Assembly: GCA_903844585.1 (NCBI GenBank)
Contig: CAIMUD010000110.1
Coordinates: 1-8,141, forward strand
Reading direction: 5' to 3'
Source: an uncultured Actinomycetes bacterium
Lineage (GTDB): Bacteria > Actinomycetota > Actinomycetes > Nanopelagicales > Nanopelagicaceae
Length of the DNA: 8,141 nucleotides
Positions 1-6,022 of this stretch are shown in pieces. Numbering within the stretch: position 1 is the first letter of the stretch; every line of letters starts with the position of its first letter. The notes under the pieces are model-generated. The model had not been told where the DNA came from. It worked only from the letters and a program-made list of their open reading frames with translations, and did no database searches. Position numbers and translations under genes: made by a program.

Positions 1-162
1 AACTGCATCAAGTGAAAGTGATGGCGCAACAATATTGATTGCAACATATGTGCGACCAGTTGAGTCGCGAAGAGCAGCTGATTGCTTTGCTCCCGTGCGC
101 ACAAGAGTAGATGTTGCAAGAGTTGCTAGCTTTGCATCTTCTGGGTTAGCAAAATTACTCAT
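1..162 (-). CDS. Cytidine deaminase-like protein, N-terminal part (runs off the window)
   Basis: The 54 codons present encode the first part of a protein that continues beyond base 1. The visible segment contains an acidic start, a K-L-x-T-L-A-x-S stretch (about residues 11-18) and an A-A-L-R-D-S-T-G-R-T-Y-V-A stretch (about 29-41). From memory this matches the N-terminus of the small cytidine deaminase-like proteins that follow the CNNM gene and precede era in actinobacteria. The zinc-binding and catalytic motifs (C/H-A-E and P-C-x-x-C) would lie further on and are not in the window, so enzyme activity cannot be judged. The ATG at 162 is chosen over an in-frame ATG at 168 because the GAGAGG ribosome-binding site at 169-174 lies 6 nt from the former and touches the latter. 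The start overlaps the end of the corC-like gene by 8 bp, so coupled translation is likely. The family call is moderate because only about a third of the protein is visible. Confidence 0.7.
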   Translation of the reverse strand, partial: MSNFANPEDAKLATLATSTLVRTGAKQSAALRDSTGRTYVAINIVAPSLSLDAV

Positions 163-1039
163 GATCATCCTCTCTAAAATCTTTTTCACGTTCAATCATT
201 ACGCTACTAATTCTACGACGACGCCCGATAGGGCGCTCTGACGTTATAGACCAACCATTGAGTGAAATCGTGCTTCCAGCAATTGGGACGCGTCCAAGTC
301 GCTCGGCCATAAGGCCACCAATAGTGTCTACATCTTCGTTCTTTTCGATTTCAAATTTGAGTTCATCGGCTAAATCTTCAATATGAAAGGAGGCTCGTGC
401 GCGAGCTTTATCTTCAGAGATCCAGATGAAATTCTCTACTTCATCATCAAATTCATCAGCAATCTCGCCCACAATTTCTTCAATAATGTCTTCGATAGTA
501 ATTAGCCCAGCAGTGCCGCCATATTCATCTACAACGATTGCAAGGTGGATCTGGTCTCGCTGCATCTCGCGAAGTAATTCGGCTGCGTTCTTAATTTCTG
601 GAACAAAGACAGCGGGGCGAATATGTTGTTCAACCTTCTCCACTGTCTCAGCTTCATGGTGATCATGTGATCGCTTTGCTAAATCTTTAATGTAGGCAAT
701 ACCGATGATGTCGTCGAGGTTTTCCCCCGCAACCGGAATTCTGGAATACCCAGAGCGCAGTGCAAGTGATAGAGCTTGGCGCAAAGTCTTATCTCGCTCT
801 ATCCAAACCATTTCGGTGCGCGGAACCATCAACTCACGTGCAAGTGTGTCTCCGAGTTCGAAGACAGAATTGATCATCTCGTGCTCGTCAGCATCAACTA
901 GTCCGCGCTCTTGAGCCTGATCAACAAAAGCACGCATCTGCCGTTCGTTGGTCATTCGCCCAGAACCAAATGGTTTACCTGGAGTTAATAAGTTGCCAAT
1001 TCCTATTAAGAATTTAGCTATCGCATCTAGCGGATTCAT
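155..1039 (-). CDS. CorC/CNNM-like CBS-domain protein without the DUF21 membrane domain
   Basis: This 294-residue protein has two CBS repeats and a C-terminal CorC_HlyC (transporter-associated) domain. CBS 1 (about residues 70-123) begins M-V-P-R-T-E-M-V and includes S-G-Y-S-R-I-P-V and [13 protein letters not shown] 2 (about 137-195) includes [21 protein letters not shown]. The C-terminal domain (about 205-285) contains V-D-T-I-G-G-L. Members are linked to Mg2+/Co2+ efflux or resistance, and E. coli YbeX (CorC), of similar size, sits in the same phoH-ybeY-corC order. Actinobacterial relatives such as Rv2366c are about 430 residues with an N-terminal DUF21 membrane domain. Here the protein starts just downstream of where DUF21 would end, so it is probably soluble or peripheral. 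The ATG at 1039 forms an ATGA overlap with the ybeY stop and has a GGGAG site 5 nt upstream, so I prefer it to the in-frame GTG at 1051. The transported ion is not established. Confidence 0.9.
   Translation of the reverse strand: MNPLDAIAKFLIGIGNLLTPGKPFGSGRMTNERQMRAFVDQAQERGLVDADEHEMINSVFELGDTLARELMVPRTEMVWIERDKTLRQALSLALRSGYSRIPVAGENLDDIIGIAYIKDLAKRSHDHHEAETVEKVEQHIRPAVFVPEIKNAAELLREMQRDQIHLAIVVDEYGGTAGLITIEDIIEEIVGEIADEFDDEVENFIWISEDKARARASFHIEDLADELKFEIEKNEDVDTIGGLMAERLGRVPIAGSTISLNGWSITSERPIGRRRRISSVMIEREKDFREDDHE
169..174 (-). promoter_or_regulatory. Ribosome-binding site of the cdd-like gene
   Basis: GAGAGG on the minus strand, 6 nt before the ATG at 162. The in-frame ATG at 166-168 directly abuts it, so this site decides for the shorter start. 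It lies inside the last codons of the corC-like gene. Confidence 0.6.
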
Positions 1040-1470
1040 CGCTTCTCCCACTTTTTTACGATTGATTCTTGAAGTGCAAACATTATTATCTCTTCATCTT
1101 TATCTGCATGGTCATATCCAAGGATGTGCAACAGGCCGTGCACAGCAAGGATTGAAATTTCATGTTCGGTTGAATGGCCGGCAACTTTTGCTTGAGCAGC
1201 TGCAACTGTTGGCGCGATGATGATGTCGCCGAGAGTTACTGCCTCTCCTTGTACTTCAGGAAGATCCATGGGAAATGAGAGAACATCTGTTGGTCCTTGT
1301 TCGTTCATCCATTCGATATGAAGCGCAGTCATCTCTTCTTCATTTACGAAAGTTACATTGAGAACGCACTCAGGGCTTAACTCCATGTAATCCAGGGCAA
1401 AGACAATCAAGGAGTCAACCTCATCTTCCTTGATGGGTACTCCTGAATTGTTAGTTAAATCAGTGCTCAT
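1036..1470 (-). CDS. ybeY: Endoribonuclease YbeY (rRNA maturation factor)
   Basis: This 144-residue protein has the YbeY (UPF0054) signature H-G-L-L-H-I-L-G-Y-D-H at residues 111-121. Its three histidines (111, 115, 121) are the expected zinc ligands. The conserved P-T-D-V-L-S-F-P segment is at 60-67 and L-G-D-I-I-I at about 80-85. YbeY is a metal-dependent single-strand endoribonuclease that takes part in 16S rRNA 3'-end maturation and late 70S ribosome quality control. The length is near the usual 150-180 residues and nothing essential is missing. The ATG at 1470 overlaps the phoH stop as ATGA, and the gene's own TGA overlaps the corC-like start in the same way. No clear Shine-Dalgarno motif precedes the start, so translation probably depends on ribosomes finishing phoH. 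The phoH-ybeY-corC order is conserved widely across bacteria. Confidence 0.96.
   Translation of the reverse strand: MSTDLTNNSGVPIKEDEVDSLIVFALDYMELSPECVLNVTFVNEEEMTALHIEWMNEQGPTDVLSFPMDLPEVQGEAVTLGDIIIAPTVAAAQAKVAGHSTEHEISILAVHGLLHILGYDHADKDEEIIMFALQESIVKKWEKR
1045..1049 (-). promoter_or_regulatory. Ribosome-binding site of the corC-like gene
   Basis: GGGAG on the minus strand, 5 nt before the ATG at 1039. The alternative GTG start (1049-1051) would overlap this site, so it favours the 294-residue protein. It lies within the last codons of ybeY. Confidence 0.65.
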
Positions 1471-2450
1471 GAATTACGGATGGGACGAATGGATTGTTTC
1501 GCCTCATCGAATTGCGCGTATGCCTTAACGATGTCGCCAATCAATCGATGGCGAACAACGTCTTCTGCAGTGAGATCCATAAATTCGATGTCGTCGATAT
1601 CTTGCAAAATATTGCGAATAATACGAAGACCTGAGCTCGCGCCATTTGGAAGATCGACCTGTGTCACATCTCCTGTTATGACCATTTTCGAACCAAAACC
1701 AAGTCGAGTAAGGAACATCTTCATTTGCTCTGGAGTTGTGTTCTGAGCCTCATCGAGAATGATGAATGAATCATTAAGTGTGCGGCCTCGCATATATGCA
1801 AGTGGCGCAACTTCGATAACTCCTGATTGCATTAGGCGTGGAATTGTCTCTGCGTCAATCATGTCGTGAAGGGCGTCAAAAAGTGGGCGAAGATATGGAT
1901 CAATCTTTTCGCTAAGAGTTCCGGGCAAGAATCCAAGGTGCTCGCCTGCTTCAACTGCTGGGCGCGTCAAAATTATTCGATTTACCTTTTTAGCTTGAAG
2001 TGCTGCAACGGCTTTTGCCATTGCAAGGTAAGTCTTACCAGTACCCGCTGGACCGATACCAAAAGTAATTGTGTGCTCTTCAATTGCATCTACATAACGC
2101 TTCTGATTTGCAGTCTTAGGTCTAATTGTGCGACCGCGATTACTAACGATGTTGAGTGAGAGAACCTCCGCTGGGTGATCCACTGGATCATGTTCGAGCA
2201 TTGCGATACTGCGGCTCACTGCATCAGCTGTGAGCGCTTGACCCGAACGAATAACAACCATCATCTCTGCAAATAACTTCTCAAGTGCAATGCATTCAAT
2301 GTGTGGACCGCGAAGAGTTATCTCATTTCCGCGAACAGTTATATTTACTGAAGGAAATGCTGCTTCAACAACGCGTAGATTCGCGTCATTTACACCGACG
2401 AGTGAAACCATCGCAATGGCTGTTGGGACAGTGATCAGGGTGCGCTCCAT
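1467..2450 (-). CDS. phoH: PhoH-family ATPase (PhoH-like / YbeZ type)
   Basis: This 327-residue P-loop ATPase has a Walker A G-P-A-G-T-G-K-T at 133-140, a Walker B F-I-I-L-D-E-A-Q-N-T at 229-238, and a sensor-like G-D-V-T-Q-V-D-L-P at 260-268. The N-terminal region (about 1-90) is the small domain typical of chromosomal PhoH/YbeZ proteins, with the R-G-N-E-I-T-L-R-G segment at 40-48. YbeZ-type proteins are cytoplasmic and functionally tied to YbeY, probably acting as an RNA helicase-like partner in rRNA maturation. The immediate ybeY neighbour with a 4 bp overlap fits that. The ATG at 2450 is the most upstream start possible because an in-frame TAG lies at 2463-2465. It has no good Shine-Dalgarno sequence even though an 18 bp gap separates it from the HIT gene, which is odd for a gene without overlap coupling. 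The length is normal for the family. Confidence 0.95.
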   Translation of the reverse strand: MERTLITVPTAIAMVSLVGVNDANLRVVEAAFPSVNITVRGNEITLRGPHIECIALEKLFAEMMVVIRSGQALTADAVSRSIAMLEHDPVDHPAEVLSLNIVSNRGRTIRPKTANQKRYVDAIEEHTITFGIGPAGTGKTYLAMAKAVAALQAKKVNRIILTRPAVEAGEHLGFLPGTLSEKIDPYLRPLFDALHDMIDAETIPRLMQSGVIEVAPLAYMRGRTLNDSFIILDEAQNTTPEQMKMFLTRLGFGSKMVITGDVTQVDLPNGASSGLRIIRNILQDIDDIEFMDLTAEDVVRHRLIGDIVKAYAQFDEAKQSIRPIRNS

Positions 2451-2468
2451 ATGAGAGAGATACTACTT

Positions 2469-2816
2469 TTAACCCGGTGGCCATGCGAGTACACGCCCGC
2501 CGATTAAGTGAAGGTGAGCGTGAAAGACGCTCTGGCCAGCGGCTTCTCCGGTGTTAAAGACAGTTCGGTAACCATCAAGGCCGCGCTCTTTGGCAATCTC
2601 ATCAGCGGCGTTAAAAAGGCTTGCCATGATTGTTCCAGAAATCTTTGCAAGCCCCGCCGCGTTTTCAGTGTGCACAGTTGGAACAAGAAGTACATGAGTT
2701 GGAGCTTGCGGGTTTAGATCGTTAAATGCCACGACATTCTCATTTTTAAAAACTATATCGGCAGGTATATCGCCTTCAATTATTTTGCAGAAGATGCAAT
2801 ATGGATTGAGCGCCAT
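2469..2816 (-). CDS. HIT-family (histidine triad) nucleotide-binding protein
   Basis: This complete 115-residue HIT protein has the family motif V-F-H-A-H-L-H-L at 98-105. The histidines at 99, 101 and 103 form the catalytic triad that acts on nucleotide phosphoramidates and related AMP conjugates. The N-terminus has C-I-F-C at 7-10 and further histidines at 41 and 49; in related HIT proteins such a CxxC with downstream histidines binds zinc, which is likely but not shown here. The C-terminus ends in the common W-P-P-G. The physiological substrate of these HinT-like hydrolases is generally unclear. The ATG at 2816 lies 4 bp after the rsmE stop. Upstream Shine-Dalgarno support is weak (an AAGG about 12 nt away). 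A HIT gene next to rsmE, dnaJ or phoH recurs in many bacteria, so the position supports a housekeeping paralogue rather than an Ap4A phosphorylase. Confidence 0.94.
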   Translation of the reverse strand: MALNPYCIFCKIIEGDIPADIVFKNENVVAFNDLNPQAPTHVLLVPTVHTENAAGLAKISGTIMASLFNAADEIAKERGLDGYRTVFNTGEAAGQSVFHAHLHLIGGRVLAWPPG

Positions 2817-2820
2817 AGAT

Positions 2821-3528
2821 TCACCATACCTTCAGCGATGTAGAAACCGCAGATAAGGCTGCAAGACCCGCATGAGCAGAACGCAAAACTGGTCGCCCAA
2901 GGTGTGCGACTTTTGCTCCTGCTGCAGCGAAGCGATCAACTTCTTCGTCAGTAAGTCCGCCTTCTGGCCCAATGATGATGAGAACTTTTTTGGCGCCAAT
3001 TAAAGCAACATCAGAAATCTTTTGAACCGCACTTTCATGGAAAACAATCGCAAGGTCGGCTTTTGCAATTTCATCAACAACGTTCTCGGTGGTTATAGCC
3101 CCTGACACAGTTGGAATCCTGTAACGACGAGATTGCTTGCTCGCTTCGCGCGCCGTTACCTGAAGTTTCTCGCTTCCTTTGCCGATTGATCTTGCCGATG
3201 CCCACATTACGATGCGATCTACTCCGCCTTCAGTCAGGAGTTCGACTGATTCTTTCGCTCGATCACCCTTTGGAATCCCTTGCACAACGCTAAATTGCGT
3301 AGCAAGTGGTTCTTCAAAACCGGTTTCTAAAACCTCAACTTGCATAGATTTCTTAGCAACGCTTAATACGCGAACTCTCGACCATGCGCCTTTGCCATCT
3401 GATAGCGCGTAAACATCTTCTATAGATGCACGGAGTACGCGGATGGCATGGAGGGCGTCTTCGTTATTGAAATCATATTTGGCACCCTTTTGCGTTGGAA
3501 GGTCATCAACGAAGAAGAGGGTCAGCAT
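2821..3528 (-). CDS. rsmE: 16S rRNA m3U1498 methyltransferase RsmE
   Basis: This 235-residue protein belongs to the RsmE/SPOUT family, which uses S-adenosylmethionine to methylate N3 of U1498 in 16S rRNA on the assembled 30S subunit. The small N-terminal PUA-like domain (about 1-70) has H-A-I-R-V-L-R at 27-33. The trefoil-knot domain shows V-Q-G-I-P-K-G-D-R at 82-90, E-A-S-K-Q-S-R-R at 128-135 and the SAM-binding I-I-G-P-E-G-G-L-T at 185-193. The final knot segment reads L-G-R-P-V-L-R-S-A-H-A-G at 210-221, whereas most relatives have L-G-P-x-(V/I)-L-R-T-x-T-A; this is a visible variant at the expected site. The length is normal. The ATG shares one base with the dnaJ stop (TAATG), so translational re-initiation is likely. 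The dnaJ-rsmE pairing is common in actinobacteria and firmicutes. Confidence 0.94.
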   Translation of the reverse strand: MLTLFFVDDLPTQKGAKYDFNNEDALHAIRVLRASIEDVYALSDGKGAWSRVRVLSVAKKSMQVEVLETGFEEPLATQFSVVQGIPKGDRAKESVELLTEGGVDRIVMWASARSIGKGSEKLQVTAREASKQSRRYRIPTVSGAITTENVVDEIAKADLAIVFHESAVQKISDVALIGAKKVLIIIGPEGGLTDEEVDRFAAAGAKVAHLGRPVLRSAHAGLAALSAVSTSLKVW

Positions 3529-4637
3529 TAGCGGCCGAAAGCTTCGCGGAACTTGGAAAAGAACCCTTGCTCATGGCCCTTGATATGTACTTCGCCTGGT
3601 TTTTCACCGCGCATCTGGGCAAATTTGCGAAGTAACTCTTCTTCATCTTTCTTTAGTTTGTGTGGGGTTGTTACTTCTACATGCACAATCAAATCTCCGC
3701 GGTGGTTAGAGTGAAGGCGGGTCATTCCCTTACCTTTGACTGTAATTGTTGATCCACCTTGAGTCCCTGGCTTAATTTGTACATCCTCTGGTCCATCAAG
3801 CGTTTCAATTACAACGCTTGTTCCAAGAGTTGCAGATACAAAGGAAACTTCAATGGCAATATGCAGAGTATTTCCGTCACGAAGAAGTGTTGGGTGATCA
3901 GCCTGAACGATTTCGACATAAAGATCACCTGCTGGTCCACCGCCCGCACCAACTTCACCTCTACCCGCCATCTGAATTCGGTTTCCTGATTCAACTCCCG
4001 GCGGAATCTTGACGCTTATATTTTGTCGCGCGCGTACTCGCCCATCACCGCTGCATTCGCGACATGGGTTTTTGATAACGCTTCCGTATCCACCACATGT
4101 CGAACATGGGCGAGATGTCATCACTTGGCCAATAAAACTTCGTTGTACGTGTTGTGTTTCTCCGCGACCTTTACAAATCTGACACATTTCTGGTCCAGAT
4201 CCATCAACACATCCGCTGCCCTGACACTTTGTACAAACTACTGCGCTCTCAACTGAAAGATCTCGGTCCGTTCCAAAACATGCTTCGTGTAAATCAATTT
4301 CAACTCTAATTAGTGCATCTTGTCCTTGGCGCATACGTGGACGAGGTCCGCGACTTCCGCCACCACCAAAGAATGCATCCATGATGTCGCCAAATCCACC
4401 GGGGCCAAATCCTCCACCGAATCCACCAAAGCCGCTGCCACCCATGTCGTATTGCTGGCGCTTTTGCGGATCACTTAATACTTCATATGAAGCGGTAACT
4501 TCCTTAAATTTTTCCTGAACTTCTGGATCTGGATTTACATCGGGGTGCAGCTCGCGCGCAATCTTGCGATAAGCCTTTTTAATTTCATCTGCGCTTGCAT
4601 CACGACTAACACCGAGAGTTTGGTAATGATCAGACAT
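3528..4637 (-). CDS. dnaJ: Chaperone protein DnaJ (Hsp40, class I; DnaJ2-type position)
   Basis: This complete 369-residue class I J-protein stimulates the ATPase of DnaK and delivers unfolded clients. The J domain (about 4-64) carries H-P-D at 31-33. A Gly/Phe-rich linker spans about 66-99. Four CxxCxGxG zinc repeats begin at residues 135, 152, 178 and 192, all cysteines intact. The C-terminal substrate-binding and dimerisation domains follow. Actinobacteria often have two dnaJ genes: dnaJ1 with dnaK/grpE, and dnaJ2 directly after hrcA. This copy is in the hrcA-dnaJ2 position and no dnaK or grpE is in the window. The ATG at 4637 is 2 bp after the hrcA stop. A GGGAG lies 12 nt upstream, rather far, so coupling to hrcA translation probably contributes. 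HrcA control would be expected from the family, but I see no CIRCE operator. Confidence 0.97.
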   Translation of the reverse strand: MSDHYQTLGVSRDASADEIKKAYRKIARELHPDVNPDPEVQEKFKEVTASYEVLSDPQKRQQYDMGGSGFGGFGGGFGPGGFGDIMDAFFGGGGSRGPRPRMRQGQDALIRVEIDLHEACFGTDRDLSVESAVVCTKCQGSGCVDGSGPEMCQICKGRGETQHVQRSFIGQVMTSRPCSTCGGYGSVIKNPCRECSGDGRVRARQNISVKIPPGVESGNRIQMAGRGEVGAGGGPAGDLYVEIVQADHPTLLRDGNTLHIAIEVSFVSATLGTSVVIETLDGPEDVQIKPGTQGGSTITVKGKGMTRLHSNHRGDLIVHVEVTTPHKLKKDEEELLRKFAQMRGEKPGEVHIKGHEQGFFSKFREAFGR

Positions 4638-4639
4638 CT

Positions 4640-5662
4640 TTAGCCGATACTCCCATCAGTGATGTAGCGACCTACATAACGAGCAACGGCAGATACTGCA
4701 GACATCGAACCTGCATAATCCATGCGAGTGGGCCCAATAACACCCAGGGCTCCAAGTGGTGCGCTCTCATTTCCGTATCCAACAGTTACGAGAGAAGTTG
4801 TACGTAAATTACTTTCATTTTGTTCTTGCCCGATTCGCACCTTTACGGTTTCGTTTGCATCGCCTAGCAAGCGTAGAAGGACTACTTGCTCTTCAAGTGC
4901 CTCCAAAACTGGATGGATTGTTGTGCTGAAATCTTCGCGGAATCTGGCAAGGTTTGCAGTTCCAGCAAGCACAACTTTCTCTTCTGGACGTTCCATCGCC
5001 ATTTCAATAAGCGTTGAGATAACAATTGCAACATCTTTACGTTCGCGAGTTGAATGGCTCTCCATAATTCCAGAGATGCGATCAGCTACATCCGGCAAGC
5101 GTTGACCGGAAATTGCATTATTAATCTGTGTGCGAAGGCTGGAGATAAAGGCTTCCGGTAGATCGCCAGTCATTTCAAGCACGCGCTGTTCTACACGCCC
5201 TGAATCGGTAATCAAAATCATCATGATGCGAGCCGGAGTAAGTGCAACCAATTCAACGTGGCGCACGCGTGACTTCACCATAGACGGATATTGCACAACT
5301 GCAACTTGCTTAGTGACATCTGCCAATAAACGCACTGTGCGCATTACGACATCGTCGAGATCAAGTGCGCCCTCTAAGAAAGTCTCGATTGCGCGGCGTT
5401 CAGCAGTAGAAAGTGGTTTTACCGTCGCCAACTTATCTACGAATACTCGATAGCCCAGATCCGTTGGGATTCGACCGGCACTTGTATGCGGATGAGTGAT
5501 GAGACCTTCTTCTTCAAGAACGGCCATCTCATTTCGAATCGTCGCTGGAGAAATACCTAGCGCGCTCTTATCGGCAATTGCCTTAGAGCCAACAGGTTCT
5601 TGCGTGGCAACGTATTCATCAACGATTGCACGCAAAATCTCTAGACGACGAGTTGATTGCAT
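4640..5662 (-). CDS. hrcA: Heat-inducible transcription repressor HrcA
   Basis: This 340-residue protein matches HrcA, the repressor that binds CIRCE operators in front of groESL and dnaK-type operons and is kept active by GroEL. The N-terminal winged-helix domain has E-Y-V-A-T-Q-E-P-V-G-S-K at 16-27, the recognition region G-I-S-P-A-T-I-R-N-E-M at 36-46, and T-S-A-G-R-I-P-T at 60-67. The remainder is the GAF-like/dimerisation part, ending in G-P-T-R-M-D-Y-A-G-S-M followed by a V-A-R-Y-V segment. The length is normal. The ATG at 5662 is the most upstream start possible because the DoxX-like gene's TAA (5666-5668) is in the same frame, one codon earlier. There is no recognisable Shine-Dalgarno motif, so re-initiation after the DoxX-like gene is likely. 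The targets probably lie elsewhere in the genome, because I see no CIRCE-like inverted repeat in this window. Confidence 0.96.
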   Translation of the reverse strand: MQSTRRLEILRAIVDEYVATQEPVGSKAIADKSALGISPATIRNEMAVLEEEGLITHPHTSAGRIPTDLGYRVFVDKLATVKPLSTAERRAIETFLEGALDLDDVVMRTVRLLADVTKQVAVVQYPSMVKSRVRHVELVALTPARIMMILITDSGRVEQRVLEMTGDLPEAFISSLRTQINNAISGQRLPDVADRISGIMESHSTRERKDVAIVISTLIEMAMERPEEKVVLAGTANLARFREDFSTTIHPVLEALEEQVVLLRLLGDANETVKVRIGQEQNESNLRTTSLVTVGYGNESAPLGALGVIGPTRMDYAGSMSAVSAVARYVGRYITDGSIG

Positions 5663-5665
5663 AAA

Positions 5666-6004
5666 TTAATTAAAGGCAAGTGCCAGCGAAATTAGAGTGA
5701 GTAGGAAAAATGCAGGAAAGGCGGTCTTCATCTTTGATGCGCGAAAATGCGCGCCAATTGCTCCAGCCATGATTAGCCAGAGGCCAAGGAGTGGAAAGAA
5801 TGCAAACCAATTCCACTTAAGGCCAACAATTAGACCAAGCGCACCGAGAGTTTCTAAAACTCCAACAAACCTTGCAAATCCATCAGGAACATTTACATCA
5901 CGGGTACCTGATAGCCCTTTTGCATTACCACTGGCCTTAGAAAGTCCAGAGATAACAAAGATGAGAGCTAGGAAGACGATGATTCCTTGAGTTTTAGTAT
6001 CCAT
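5666..6004 (-). CDS. DoxX-like small integral membrane protein
   Basis: This 112-residue protein is mostly hydrophobic, with four likely membrane helices at about residues 7-23, 44-62, 66-86 and 95-112. It resembles the DoxX-like (DoxX_2) family in layout and in its landmarks: I-S-G-L-S-K-A after helix 1, V-G-V-L-E-T-L-G-A-L-G-L in helix 2 with a conserved-looking Glu at 51, and G-A-I-G-A-H-F-R at the end of helix 3. DoxX-like proteins are poorly characterised; some have been linked to redox or thiol stress, so no substrate can be assigned. There is no signal peptide apart from helix 1. It starts 18 bp after hemW with a clear AGGA site 7 nt upstream, and its TAA lies 3 bp before the hrcA ATG in the same frame. 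I do not recall it as a standard member of this conserved cluster, so it may be a lineage-specific insertion. Confidence 0.8.
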   Translation of the reverse strand: MDTKTQGIIVFLALIFVISGLSKASGNAKGLSGTRDVNVPDGFARFVGVLETLGALGLIVGLKWNWFAFFPLLGLWLIMAGAIGAHFRASKMKTAFPAFFLLTLISLALAFN

Positions 6005-6011
6005 GGCTAAA

Positions 6012-6015
6012 TCCT
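6012..6015 (-). promoter_or_regulatory. Ribosome-binding site of the DoxX-like gene
   Basis: AGGA on the minus strand, within GTAGGA, 7 nt before the ATG at 6004. It sits in one of the two longest intergenic gaps of the gene run (18 bp), consistent with independent initiation here. Confidence 0.55.
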
Positions 6016-6022
6016 ACTTCAC

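Noticed and set aside
35..241. Plus-strand open frame of 68 codons at the left edge
   Set aside because: It runs antisense to the cdd-like start and the corC-like end, both supported by family sequence; its own product resembles nothing I know.
420..520. Repetitive-looking TCATCA/TCTTCA-rich stretch as a possible microsatellite
   Set aside because: It encodes the acidic E/D/I-rich end of the second CBS domain and the linker ([16 protein letters not shown]), so amino-acid composition explains it.
4722..5453. Plus-strand open frames opposite hrcA (127 and 107 codons), and similar antisense frames elsewhere
   Set aside because: They lie wholly within strongly conserved minus-strand genes, are rich in Ser/Arg/Thr as expected for antisense shadows, and show no recognisable domains or ribosome-binding context.
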